Positions 38,101 through 51,522 of a stretch of 64,000 nucleotides of DNA are shown one piece after another. The position numbers and the translations under genes were made by a program. Source of the DNA: Rotaria macrura (Eukaryota; Rotifera; Eurotatoria; Philodinida; Philodinidae); the NCBI GenBank assembly GCA_900239685.1, contig OENT01000027.1, positions 274,609 through 338,608 on the forward strand, read 5' to 3'. Position 1 is the stretch's first letter, and each line of letters starts with the position of its first letter. The notes under the pieces are model-generated. The model worked only from the letters and a program-made list of their open reading frames with translations. It was not told the DNA's origin and searched no databases.

Positions 38101-41100
38101 TGATGACTTAGTTGTTTACGTGGCTAATGAAAAGAAACAATATTATTTACAAAAAAATCCAAAAAATATTCGACAATGTCTTGTACGTATTTATCTACTT
38201 TGTTATGTTTGGAGTATTGGTGGTGGACTAAAAGTAAGTTGAGATAATTCGTTTCTTCAAACTAATTTATCATTTTTTATGTTAGAGAGAAGATAATTTT
38301 GAAGATGATAATTTGATAAATCAAAAAGAACAAGTTAAAGTTGATCGGGATCCAACAACGCAAGAATTCGATAATTTTGTTCGGTAAATTTTCCACTTGA
38401 TATTTATCATACTGTTTTGTTTCTATTATTTCAATACGTATTTGTCTAGAGAATTGTTTAACTCAAATGTTAGTTACTCAGTTTATTTGCCACCGGATAC
38501 ACGTATGATATTTGATTATATGATAGATTTGAATACATATGCTTATCATGAATGGGAATCACTTGTACCTAAAACTGAACAATTAATTAAAACTGAATCT
38601 GCACAATTCGTTATACCAACTGTTGATATTGTTCGTTATTCATTTTTGATAACCGCTATACTTATGCATAAAAAACCAGTTCTTTTAACCGGTAGAAATT
38701 TTGTTTTCTTGTAGCTTCTCTAGATCCACTTCTTCGTTTTTCTTACATAAATCACTTTTATTCAATGTACAGGTAATAGTGGCGTAGGAAAAACTCTACT
38801 TATCGAAACTATGCTAAAAGCAATTACATTACCAGACGGAAATTATGTTCGACCGGGTACAATATTAGGTGATGTTTTGCAATATAGTGCTACACGAAAT
38901 ACGACTACAACCAAATTAGCACAAACAAGTGATATTCCTTTGGAAAATATTGAAAGTGCTGGTAAGTAAATTAATCAAAAGTAAAATATTTTTTATTTTC
39001 CTTTTTCAAAAATTTATTAATGAATATATAGAACTTTATGCATATAAATATATAAATGTATACCTTTTGTCACTCTTAGGAATTCATTTGCTTCGTTCGA
39101 GGCAAAAGAGTAAGTGATCATTTGTGAAGAAAATCCTTTTATTCGTATACAAATTCAATATATATATATATATATATGATACGAATACAAGGATCATGTT
39201 ATTGTAAAAATGTTGTTCAACTATTTATGTAAATAATACTTTTCCTTTGCTTTTAATTGCTTCTTAAATGAACAGACAATGAGAACAGTGAATTCATTAG
39301 GATTAATCATTTAACATAAAAACAGATGCTTGAAAGTTGATTAAAGATTCCAGTAGATCATTTTCAAAATGTGAGAGTAATCGAAAGAAAAGTTTACATT
39401 TCAACTATGTGAATATTGCATTGTAATTCTAGGTTTTCCAACTAATTAAATTTCTGAAACTATTAAAACTTGCGAAAAGAATAAATCAACTTGCACTTCT
39501 TGACCGAATCTTTATATTCTTTAAAAGTGGAGATAGATCAAAAAACAAAATTGATAGATTTGAACTCTTGCCATAATAATTAGATGAAACAATCATCGTT
39601 TGTCTTCTATTCTTGTGATTGATTCTTCAAACTATTCTGTACTATAGATTTTTATTCTAGGATTCTTATCAATCTTGTGTGTGATATAATCGTTAAATTT
39701 TGATTTCTTGTATTCTACTATATAGGTATTTTTCGATTTTATGATTCAGTCATTGCAAGAATTGAAAAGTTATATGTGCTGTGTCGTTTGATTAAAATCA
39801 ATTTTCTTTTTACCATTATGGGAAAATCAAATGCATCTTATTTAGAAAAAAATTTCGCTCATAGTATAATACTTATTAGGATTTGTTAATAGAAATGATT
39901 CTGAAGAAATCCTGCGCAATGAATATCTAGCTTTTGCTATGTCTTGATGATCAACCTAATCATACGTATTAGAATCATTCATCGGTGTTTATTTTTTTCT
40001 TTTCAAATCGATTAGCTTTACAATCTCTGAAAATACAAATGAGTGCTCAAACAACACCCAATAAATTCGTTAATCAACTAATGGGCAGTTTAGTCAAAAA
40101 GAATGCCAACTTACTCGGTTGTGCACCAGGCAAATGGTTAGTAGTATTTATTGATGATCTTAATATTCCACAAGTCGATTCATTTGGTGATCAGCCAACG
40201 CTTGAAACATTACGATATATTTTACAAACAGGTTTGGTTCTTTTTCTAATAAATGAAAAGTTGAATGAAACATTTTCACACATGTTATTTTTTCTTTTTT
40301 CTTATTAGGATCAGCTATTGATGCAACAAAGAATCAAATACGTCCACTATCTGATTTATCATTTGTAGCAGCTTGTGATTCACCGTCGTCAGGTCGTTCC
40401 ATACCATCGAAACGTTTACTTCAATCATTTTCAATATTTGCATTACCTGATCCAGCTGCTAAGCAACTTTTTCATATATATAGCGTTCGTCTTGGACGAT
40501 TTTTGAATAGTCTAGATTTTACGGTCGATGTACGTTCGTCACTTTATCTTCTTGTATCAGCTTGCATTGTTATGTATTATCGTGTTTCGATTAATATTCT
40601 ACCAACACCATCGAAAGTACACTACATATTTAATTTAAGAGATTTAGCTAAACTTGCACAAGGTCTCATGCAATCATCGCCTAAGAATATCACCAATCAA
40701 GATAATATAGCTCTTCTATTTGCTCATGAATGTTTACGTGTATTTGCTGATCGTCTTGTAACAGAAAGTGATCTGGAGATTTTTTACAAACATTTAAATG
40801 CAACTATGACTGGTTATTTTAAAATTTCATTAGATACATCAAAATATATGGAAAATCCATTGTTGTATTGTAATTTTTTGAAATCAGACGATCATTTATA
40901 TCAACAATTACATGATTGGCGTCAATGTTGTCCGATTTTTTTCGATTATCAAATGAGACATAATTTAAGTGAACATTCACAATTGAATATGGTCTTCTTC
41001 AAAGAAGCTGTTGAACATGTTTTAAGAATATCGCGAGTGTTACAACAACCCGGTGGACATCTATTGTTAGTTGGGTTGGATGGAACCGGTCGAAAGACAT

Positions 41101-44100
41101 GTTTACAATTATCTTGCTTTATTTGTGGTCATTTCATGTTTCAATTGAATATAAAACGTGGATATTCATATCAAGATTTCAGAGACGATTTAAAAGTTGT
41201 ACGTAAACTGTGTTGACATTCTATTTTACATTATCTAGACAGTAGCAAAAGACACAGATTGTCTTACGAGGCAACGAAATTCGATACAAATATCTAGCCT
41301 ATAAACTGAACACGACTAGATAATTAGATTGAGAGTGTTGAATGAGAAGTTTACTTGTGAATTTCGACGAAGAAATATTCTCGACACTTTTGAACTAATC
41401 AGAAAGAAGTCAAAACTGAAATAACGACAAGTATAAAGCAGATTATTATCAAGTAATAATAATTTCATGTTTATCTATTGTGCAATTCTGTTTGTTCTTC
41501 ATACTATCAGTAGACGACACGATTTACATATTTTCGTACAGATAAGAAAAATATTTATTCAAAAAATTGGAAAACACTACACGTCCTTAAGCTAACATCC
41601 TTGAACATATGTAATGTCTCTATTGAGAAATATCTTTACGATTTTCAATACACACAGTAGCACATAAGCATAAAAGAAACGTTTCACTTTCTATTTTCGG
41701 ACAATGTAAACTCAAAAATACAAAACTAAGTATTTAGTGGTAAGCTCAAAGAATGTTGACAACCATTGATTCATATTTGTAAACAAAACATAACTACGAG
41801 TAAAAAACTAGTGTCGATTAGTTTTTCATATAAGCAACGATTAAAACCAATAGTTCGATTTTTATTAATTAGAGAAAATTTCACATATTATTTTCATAGA
41901 ATTTCAGTTATTCACAAACATTTTATGATTTAACTCACTCATCAATTTAATATATTTCTATTTAGGTATTCAAACTCGTTACACTTCAAAATCGAGCAGT
42001 AGTTTTATTCATTCAAGAAAAAGATTTACTATTCGTAAGTATTTTTCAATTAATTTAGATTTAACTTTTCATGAACACATTTTCTTCAACATCCTCCACA
42101 ATACGTTCAGTTTAGTAGAGGTAAAAAATCAATGCCTTAGATATGCATACATAGATATATTTTCCTATTGCTTTTTTGTTTCATTCTTATTTTTCTTGTA
42201 CTCTTGTTTAGATGGGTTACATATATATATATATGTATATGTGTGTGTGTTTTACTTTGCAATCTAGGATAGTTTTATCGAAGATATTGAAGGTATTCTT
42301 AATTCTGGTAGTGTTGTTGATCTATTTGAACCTGATGAATTCGAGGCACTTACTATGGATCTCAAAAATGATGCATACTCTGCCGGCATGAGTGATACGC
42401 CTAGTCAACTTCGTGAATTCTTTTATCAGGTAAATTAAAATGACATGAAAAACGAAAATTTATTTTTTTATCAATTAATTCATTATTTTTGTTTTCTTAA
42501 ATTCTTACAGCGCGTTCGAATTAATCTTCATATAATCCTATCATTTTCTCCAGCTGGTCGTAAATTTCGTGAAATATGTCGTTTACATCCTGCTCTTCTT
42601 AATTGTACTAGTATCGATTGGTTTACAGAATGGAGTGAAATCTCCATGAGTCAAGTAGCAGATGTTTTCCTTGAAACAGTTGATTTCAAGTAAAGCAAAA
42701 CACATAGATCGATCTATTTAATAGATTGATACGTTTTCCTTTTTATTTCTTTGTTCTTAGAATTCTATCTGGAGATAATGAAACTAAGAAAGACAGTGAA
42801 TTTCGTCATCGTTTAGCACTATGTTGTGTTTCTATACACGAAGTTGTTGTTGAAACTGCAAAACGTTTTCATGCTGCACATAAACGTGTATATTATTTAA
42901 CACCATCATCATATATGGATTTAATGAAAACCTATGATAAAATGATGACACAAACAAAACAAGAGTTCCTTGTAAACTTTCAAATGTGTCTAAACATTTC
43001 TCTTAAATTGATATTAACTCCTTTGATTGTTTAGGCAAGCTATAATCGACTAGCATCTGGTCTTGCAAAATTATCTGATGCGAATGCTAGTGTTAGCATA
43101 ATGCGTGATGAACTTGCTAATCTTGGACCACAGATTGATGCCAAGGAAAAAGTATGAGTAAAGCAAAACAAAATACTATGTACCAAGTGATTTTTTGAAA
43201 TATAGGAAATTGAACAATTGTTAAGTCAATTACAAAAAGATCAAGTAGCTGTACTTGAAGTAAAAGAAATCGTTGAAGTAGAAGAACAAAAAGTTCGTGA
43301 AGATACAGATATGGTTGAAAGATATGCAGCACAAGCTGAACTTGATCTTAAAAATGTTATACCTATACTTGACGAAGCTATGGCTGATGTATCACAACTT
43401 GATAAAGCGGATGTAGCTGAAGTTCGAGTTTATCAAAGTCCACCTTATCAAGTTATGATGGTTATGTGTGCTGTGTGTGTTCTGTTGGATTATAAACCAG
43501 ATTGGGCCACAGCTCGACAAGTTCTAGGAGATTCCAGTTTCATTGGTCGATTAACTAATCTTGATATAAATCATATTTCGGATCGAACATATCGAAAATT
43601 ATTACAATACTCTCGTCATCAACAATTTACACCTGAACTTATTGGAAAAGTCTCATCGGCATGTCGATCATTCTGTAAATGGGTTCTGGCCATACAACGT
43701 TATCATGAAGTCTATCGAACAGTTAAGCCGAAAGAAGAAAAATTAAAAACAGCCAACGAAGCATTGTCTGTTATGCGTAAGAGTTTATCTAGAAAACAAG
43801 AGATGCTTACACTGGTACGTGAAATTGGATTTTCTTTGAAAGATAAAAAACACATGTTCACTTTTCTATATTTTCATCTAAAAGGTAAAAGATCATTTAC
43901 AAGATCTAGAAGATAAATATCGTCATAGTATCGATGAAAAACAAGCATTATATACACGACGTGAACTAATGAAACAACGTATGGCTCGTGCACATGAACT
44001 GACAAATGTTTTAGCTATTGAACGAGTTCGTTGGCAAGAACAATTAACACAACTTGAAGAACAAGTACGTTCGTTAGTTGGCAATGCTTTATTATCAGCT

Positions 44101-47100
44101 GCTGCCGTCAATTATTTTGGACCATTCAATACTGAATTCAGACATAATCTCATGAAAGATTATCAGAAAATTCTTACAAATAATAATATAGAGTTTTCAG
44201 CCGATTTCAACTTACCATCAATTTTATCAACACAAAGTGAAATACGAAATTGGATTAGTCAACAGTTGCCAGATGATGAATGTTCTATGTGAGTTAGAGA
44301 AAAATAATTTGAAAGAAAAGACTTAATCAAACTATACAATATATGTTGTTCTCCATGTATATGTTACATATGCATACATATGTATATATTTGTTTTTTTG
44401 ATTGAATAATATTCATGATTATCTTTTGATTAGTAATAGAGAATATGATCAAGATTTGAGTTCGTTGAGTACAGACATATTGGTTACGAGCTGAGACTCT
44501 TCACCTACTATTTTCAACGAGATTGTCTTGTCCAAACTTAAGAATCGATCCAAATTTGTGTGATATTTTTTCTGAATATTTATATTCGGCATGAAATGAA
44601 GTTGTTATACTCTTTACTGTAGCATTATCACATTGAGTCTTTAAATAAGTACATCAATCTCTATGCATAATATTATCAACAACAAACTACTAACTAACTA
44701 CTGTTTGTATTGATTTACTCATACAATAGCGTACTAGACAACATCGCGATACATAATTGCATGATTGTTTTATGCGGGACTAACTTGTACTAATTGTACG
44801 TAAGGTATCAGACTATTAGCTTTACTACTGAGCAGAATTACCTTTCTTTTTCTTTGAATGATTTGCTTGTTGTTTATACAGTAAGAAGCATGTTTTTAAT
44901 TTGTTTTCCGTTTCAATTTAATATTCTTCCCGTGGACATTGCATTGTTCTTCAACCCTTTTGATGTGCTAAATTATAAATATTTTCCAAACTAAAGTTTT
45001 CTCACTACTAGAATAAATAGTTGAAGAAATATGAATTTAACTATCGCTCAAGTTTCTTCTTATTGAAATGAATCATACATTTTTTGACTGTAAAACAATC
45101 TGAATGGAAACTGTTTTGTGTTTGTCGAAAAAATTCAATTTTAAATATAGAAAATTAACTTACACAATGAAAAAATAACTTTAATGACTAATTAGAAAAA
45201 TTTAACATTCATGTACAAAATATTGCCTCTAATAAACTCAAAGAATATAGTTCGATTGAGAACTGCGTTCTCTATCCACCCATATGAAAATAATAATTGA
45301 TAGGATCTTTCTTATAGATAGAATAAGCCGAAGAAAACTAGTAAACGCAGTTGAATCATCCTATATTTATGTATGCGTACTAGTCTTTGAAATCTATCAG
45401 AGCTCTAGTATCATCTGAAGAGGAGGTAAAGGTATTTTATTTTGTTAATTGAAAATCCAGTCTCTTGATCTGCAGTAGAGAACAGCTACGGTGTGATTTG
45501 CTATTTTAAATTTTTTGAAAAGAATCTATTGTCAATACACGATCCTGTACATATCACGAAGGACAGTACAATTGTTGCCAATCGTAAGACAATCATTTTC
45601 TAAAGCTTGTCTAATATGCATGAGTATTATCGTTAAGATGTGTTAATATTAATCAGTATGTTCATGTTTTACGTCACAATAGTAAAATTAATGATTTTTT
45701 TCATGTCATTTGTTTCACATTGACAAACTATAGCAACATTATTAGCTGGACTAGAGGAATATGCTCCGAAAAGAAATGTAAAAATTTGATGGAATCGTTG
45801 TCTCAATGTGAATGCAAAAATGAACGAAAGTTTAAGTACTGTTCAGCTTGACCGCAGATCAGTAACTCACTGTTGCACATTTAAACCGATACTGTACTTC
45901 ATTAGACTAGATCGAATTCAAAATCTCTATGGAATCGGATTATGTAGAAAGGTTCATAAAAGTTTGAAGTTTTAGTCTTCGCGAGGAAAAACCAACCTAA
46001 CGATGGAAGTTCTAACAGATGTGTCTTTCTGTTCTCGTGTATTCTAGTGAAAATGCCGTTCTTGTTAAACATTGTACTAAATGGCCACTTTTAATCGATC
46101 CACAACGGCAAGCTACTCAATGGTATTGTGTTTTTGTTTTAAAAATCGTACTTTCAATAAACATATTTTCATATCATTCTCTCATGAAGGATTCGAACAA
46201 AAGAAGCAGAATATAATTTACGTGTAATAGCATCAGATGATTCGACATTATTACGCGTATGTGAACAATGTATTCGACTTGGTCTTCCCTTGATTATTGA
46301 AAATGTCGGTGAAACCATTGACTCATCATTATTGCCATTGCTTGATCGTGATGCATTCAAGCGAACGAATTCAGCCGTTGGAACTATTCATTTTAACGAT
46401 ATTGATATTGAATGCCATCCTAACTTTCGTGTTTATTTTATAACACAATTGAATAATCCTCATTTTCTACCTGATATTTGTATTCGTGCTACATTAAGTA
46501 AGATCAAAACATAGGAAAATTATTTTAAATCTTCTTCTTCTTCTTTTGGTTTTTAGTTAATTTTACAATTACACAGAATGGCCTAGAACATCAACTATTG
46601 AGTCTCGTCGTTCTAAATGAAGAGCCACATTTAGAACATGAACGCAAAGTATTATTAGAAACGATGGCACAAGATTTGAAAAGTCTACGTGATTTAGAAG
46701 ATCGTACATTAGAAATGTTAACAGCATCGGAACAGCACATACTTGATCGTCATGATCTTGTTGATAATTTAACACGATCAAAAACAACAAGTGATGAAAT
46801 TGCAAATCGTTATCGTGAAAATGAATCCAATGAACGACAAATAAACATAGCTCGCCAATGTTATGTTTCATTAGCGAAACGTGGCTCATTACTTTATTTT
46901 CTTATCGATCATCTATCACGTTTAAATATAATGTATCAATTTTCCTTAACATGGTTTCAGCGTACATTTCATTCGTGTATATTAGATCGTGATTCAACAA
47001 GTCGCATGAGTATGACAAATTTAATAAGTGAAGCTAATCCCGTACAACGTATTACACGACAACGAAGACGTAGTTCATTGTTAAGCAGTCTAGTTAGTTC

Positions 47101-47402
47101 ACCAGGACAGAGTATCAGTGAAGAGTCAACATATGAACACACACAGGTAACTCCAATGAGAACGAGACATAATACGAAATCAGTTGTATCAACCATAACT
47201 CCACAACAAAGAGCGGCATCACTTCGTGTCATGGTTGATCGTTTGACTTTTACAATTTATCAGCTTGTTTCATGGAGTCTTTTTGCTGAACATCAATTAT
47301 TATTTTCATTTCTAATAACGACAGCCATTGAACGTGAACGAAGTAATATTGAAAAAAGTAAACATACGAGTGCATCTGATATTACACATGAAGAAGAAGA
47401 TC

Positions 47403-47433
<31 letters not shown>

Positions 47434-50400
47434 GAAATCAGTCGAAAATGAAACAAAAACATCCTTTATTACAAATGATGAATGGACATGTTTTATGAGT
47501 CCACTTTTATCTAATATAACCGAAGATAAAGTATCATTTGTCGATCAGCAAGTACCATCGTTGTATCCTATTTGTAAAGAATTATTAAATGAAGCGGACC
47601 AAGAATTTTTCAAGCATTCGAGTCCATACTTGTATTTAACTCGGCAAGACAACTATCATTCTCTATCACGCTTTCAATGTATTTTACTTATAAAAATCCT
47701 TCGACCTGAACTTCTACTTCCGTCAATTTCACAATATGTAACCGAACAAATGGGTAGTCAATTTATATCATCGGGCTTCGCAGATATACAAGATATTTAT
47801 TCGCATTCTTCTCCACAAGCACCAATTATTTTACTTCTTTCTCCTGGTATGTATATGTGTTGGAAAAATCGATGAAATAATTGATGTATTACTAGGAACT
47901 GATCCGACAAGTCTTCTTCTTCGTTTTGCAAAAGAAACACGTGGCAGTGCATCACATCTAGATGTTATTTCATTAGGTCAAGGTCAAGGACCTAAAGTTG
48001 AAGAAGTTCTATCTAAAGCATTAACATTAAAAGGTCGTTGGATATTTCTGCACAATTGTCATTTGAGTGCATCGTTCATGCCAAGACTTCGAGTTCTTGT
48101 GAATAAGTATGGATAACTTTATTTTCATATTGTGTATATGAGTTCTTTTTTTTTCTTTTCTCTCTTGTGCGTACAGCTTTAGTAAACCAGGTCTTGAACT
48201 TGATAGTCAGTTCAGATTGTTTCTTTCGACGAAACCTGATAGTCATTTCCCACTTGAACTTTTGCAACTTGGTCTTAAAGTTCGTTCTATTAATGATACT
48301 CTCTTTTTAAACTTTTATCTGATCATGTTTAGATGACAATTGAGTGGCCCGTAGGTTTAAAAAGTAGTCTTCTTCAAACTTTTGGACCGACTGGTATTGT
48401 TAATGAAAAAGTGTACGATAATGAAGATTTAGGTGAGGGTTCCACATGATATTTTTCTTGAATATTATCATCAATAAACAAATAGGTCCATATTGGCGTC
48501 GTTTGTTGTTTAATTTGGCATTCTTTCATGCTGTTATTCATGAACGTAAAAAGTTTGGTGCTTTAGGATGGAATTTATCATATGAATTTAGTCAATCTGA
48601 TTTGGAGGTAGCCGTACTAGAATTGGAAAGTCTTGTTCGTCGTTCGAAAGCTCAAATACCACCATTTGATGTATTTTGCTTTCTTGCTGGTTCAATTATT
48701 TATGGTGGTCGAGTTACAGATGAATTTGATCGACGAAGATTACTACGCATTATTGAACGATTCTATTGTTCTGAAACATTAAAAGAAGATTATTCGTATG
48801 CAGGCGATGAGGTACGATACTTCTCATTGTTTCCATGTGTTCTCTAACAATGTTGCATTTAGACATACAAAGCACCGAATCTAGATTTAAATTTTTCTGG
48901 TCTTCTTTCATATATAAATGCTCTACCAGATTTTGATGATCCTCGTGTATTTGGTATGCATCCAAATACCAATCGAGCCTTGATGTATGTTCAAGCAAAT
49001 CAATTAGTTGATATGTTAGTGACTATTGAGCCGCAATATCGAATGATGATTTCATTAGGGTAAACATATTTTCTTGTGAATTTTCTCTGTATGTGGTAAT
49101 TTAAAACAACAAACATGAAAAAAACTTTCTAGTGTTTCTTCTGATGGTGATGCTGCTTGCATGACAATCGTTAATGATATAACGAAAAAATTGCCACGTA
49201 CCATCGAAACTGGTTATGGTCCGCAATCACGTCATATTACATTCGAAAATGCATTAACAAAAATCAGTGAAAAGCTAGGTAGTAAAGTTGCTTTTATTAA
49301 GATCGTTGTATCTCTCCGTGTTTTCTCTTTATACGAGCCAATCGTCGTTGTTAAGTGTATCGTTTTTATCACAATTCACCGTATATCGCACTCAGTTATA
49401 CTATGAACCGTAGCTCTTCTGTATTTACGGTAGAAGTACTATTTCCTGAATCATGTAGGAGTCGTACTGTGTCAAACCATGATGGAAACTAATCAGTAAG
49501 ATATACACTCTCGAACTGATACATCATCTCATGGTAACAATAGTAGTATTCGAATATGAGTAATGAGTGAAATAAAATAAAAAAAGTCGAATGCATAACC
49601 AGTCAACATCGATCGTGAGTATTATTTTCAAAACGAATGAATAAGAATAAAGAATCTTCGTTGAACAGTGAAGACTCTGTTAGCATTAAATAAAAGCATA
49701 GAATGTCACGAAAAGTCATACTTTGTGATTGCTTGAATGTATTCAAAGTATGTAATACCTATCTAAGTTGACTTTGTATGAAGAAATAAACGGAAAGGCA
49801 GAACTATGATGTTCGAGGTTTTCTAGTTACAGTCACATTTGGCTTCTTGTTTGAAACTAAGATAAATACCTGACATTTGTCCTACTGAAAATTAGCCATC
49901 CTATTCTTTGAAGCTGGTAAAATATAGCCATCGAAACGTCGAGGACAGTTCAGCGATTCAGTAAAACGAAATTAGGTTATAGAATTATTGTTGAATTAAA
50001 CAATGATGCTAGACAATCGTTCAGGATTGATAAAATAAGAGTGTTTGTTGTTTATAAGACTCAATTGAAATTCTTTTGATTTTTACTTTTCAATTGTAAC
50101 TAATCGGAGTCATCATCTATAGGAGAGAAGTAGAATGAAACATTTGTTTTTTCTTGTGAATTAGAACTATGTAGTGCTCGATGAATGAGGCACGAAATTT
50201 TAATTTTTTGATTGTTCGTGTAGTGCGCAGGAGAAAAAGAAGAACAAAACTATGACCTGTATCTTGAGTATGAGATTTTGAAAAATAATAAAAGTCCTAG
50301 TGTATCCATGATTCTAGTACATCCTTTTATTTTTTCTTATTTCTGTGTTTAGAAGGTAAATATCATGCCTATTCCGTATTCTTCTCCTTGCTGAAACAAG

Positions 50401-51522
50401 AAATCCGGGCATACAATGAACTACTTGAATTAGTTCATTCAACTTGTGATGATATGCGGCGTGCACTAGTTGGCGAAACAGTGGTCACTGAAATTTTAGA
50501 AGTAACTCAACGTACATTATTAATGCATGAAATACCTATTGTTTGGCAAGTATGTATCAGTTAAATGTTTTTTTTCTAATGAAAATTCATTTTAATATAA
50601 TAAACAGAGGAGTACCATTAACCAGTGTAAGATATCTTGAAAAAAAAGTCAATGCAAAGAAACGGCCGAGAAATGTTCTATTTTAATTATTTTATTTTAT
50701 TATTTATTAAGAAAAAATCCTATGCATCAACAAAATCACTTCGAGCTTGGATAGCTGATGCTCTTCAACGACTTTCATTTTTCAAAGATTGGACTCGACT
50801 AATAATATCTTATGTTGAAGATAGTAAAACAATATCACCATTACCACTTATATTTAATATTGGTGCATTCTATTATCCAAAAGGTTGTTTTTGTTTTGCA
50901 TTATTTTTCTTTTGTCATAGATCAACGCCATTCACTTTCTTTTGTTTAGGTCTTTTTTCAGCTATTCTTCAAAGTTCAGCTCGATCGATGGCATTACCTA
51001 TTGATCAATTGAAATTCACCTATCAAGTATTAGATAATAATGAAGAACGTTCAATACTTCAATCATCAATTGTACGATTGAAATAGAAGTTCTCTTCGTT
51101 AATTCATAGTTTTTATTTTAGTCAACAAATGATATTACTAATGGTATTACTATAGATGGAATATATGTAGATGGTGCACAATGGGATTATGAACACCACT
51201 ACATTGTTGATTGCACAGATCAAAAACGGACACATCGTTTACCACCTCTTATCTGCAAATTGATACCGGTATGAACAATCGTATTACATGATTTTGTTTT
51301 CGTTGTATAAATTGTTTAATATTTGATATTTTCTAGAAAAATACTGTGAATATAGATTCGACGAATTTTTATGAATGCCCGGTGTATCTAACAGCATTAC
51401 GAGCTGTAAGTGCGAATGAAGCAGCAAAACATCTCGTCGGTACAATAACAATTCCATGTTCAGAAACAGAATCATTTTGGACAACACGATCAATTGCTGG
51501 TATTCTACAAGTTAATGAATAA
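26116..51522 (+). CDS. Axonemal dynein heavy chain, complete (66 exons, about 4,527 aa)
   Basis: ATP-driven motor subunit of a ciliary dynein arm. Exons: 26116-26247, 26310-26407, 26466-26736, 26795-26959, 27032-27144, 27207-27269, 27338-27599, 28862-29033, 29099-29435, 29486-29645, 30461-30576, 30632-30735, 30817-31040, 31095-31391, 31460-31678, 31737-32023, 32092-32616, 32696-32795, 32872-33207, 34194-34298, 34359-34449, 34516-34622, 34691-34993, 35054-35214, 35280-35335, 35395-35495, 35559-35595, 35651-35672, 35723-35809, 35877-35936, 35997-36097, 36164-36366, 36420-36761, 36829-36945, 37005-37064, 37120-37200, 37259-37523, 37585-37746, 37992-38034, 38101-38233, 38286-38383, 38450-38691, 38773-38961, 40016-40231, 40309-41198, 41966-42034, 42268-42429, 42511-42689, 42761-42971, 43035-43151, 43206-43814, 43885-44288, 46048-46122, 46190-46497, 46557-47846, 47896-48106, 48177-48279, 48333-48432, 48486-48811, 48863-49059, 49133-49278, 50353-50549, 50712-50883, 50950-51071, 51122-51268, 51337-51522. 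Every junction keeps phase and no stop interrupts. Motifs: linker [11 protein letters not shown]1 [10 protein letters not shown] and CCFDEFNRI (about residue 1,602 on); AAA2 GGAGGGKT (about 1,890); AAA3 [11 protein letters not shown]4 [10 protein letters not shown]; stalk and microtubule-binding domain in exons 49-52; AAA6 LGQGQGP; C-terminal cap. The length fits DNAH14 better than the shorter DNAH6/3/7/12, but the subtype is not proved. Confidence 0.9.
29281..29645 (+). other. Low-complexity insert in the dynein tail
   Basis: Exons 9-10 of the dynein gene encode an acidic EDEEDA segment followed by Arg/Ser/His/Thr-rich sequence ([18 protein letters not shown], then [19 protein letters not shown]). 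It looks disordered and has no counterpart I know in other dynein tails. Confidence 0.6.
39157..39178. repeat. (TA)n microsatellite in a long dynein intron
   Basis: About ten TA units in the intron 38962-40015. Confidence 0.8.
42219..42250. repeat. (TA)n(TG)n microsatellite in a dynein intron
   Basis: TA units followed by TG units, less than 20 nt upstream of the acceptor of the exon at 42268. Confidence 0.8.
44289..46047. other. Longest dynein intron (1.76 kb)
   Basis: Bounded by a GTGAGT donor and a TTCTAG acceptor, with exon codons on both sides joining in phase into the stalk/AAA5 sequence (DECSM-IENAVLV; the Met codon is replaced by Ile at the splice). Non-coding inside; no gene recognised. 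Confidence 0.7.
47402..47434 (+). repeat. (CAA)10CAG poly-glutamine tract in the dynein motor
   Basis: Encodes eleven Gln in exon 55, within a roughly 130-residue Ser/Arg-rich and acidic insertion between AAA5 and AAA6. Confidence 0.9.

Noticed and set aside
46569-46889. 106-codon ORF antisense to dynein exon 55
   Set aside because: It mirrors a conserved stalk-coding exon and is a codon-composition shadow.
50588-50711. Possible extra dynein exon between 50549 and 50712
   Set aside because: Adding it disrupts the conserved WQ-KKSYAS join, which is in phase without it.
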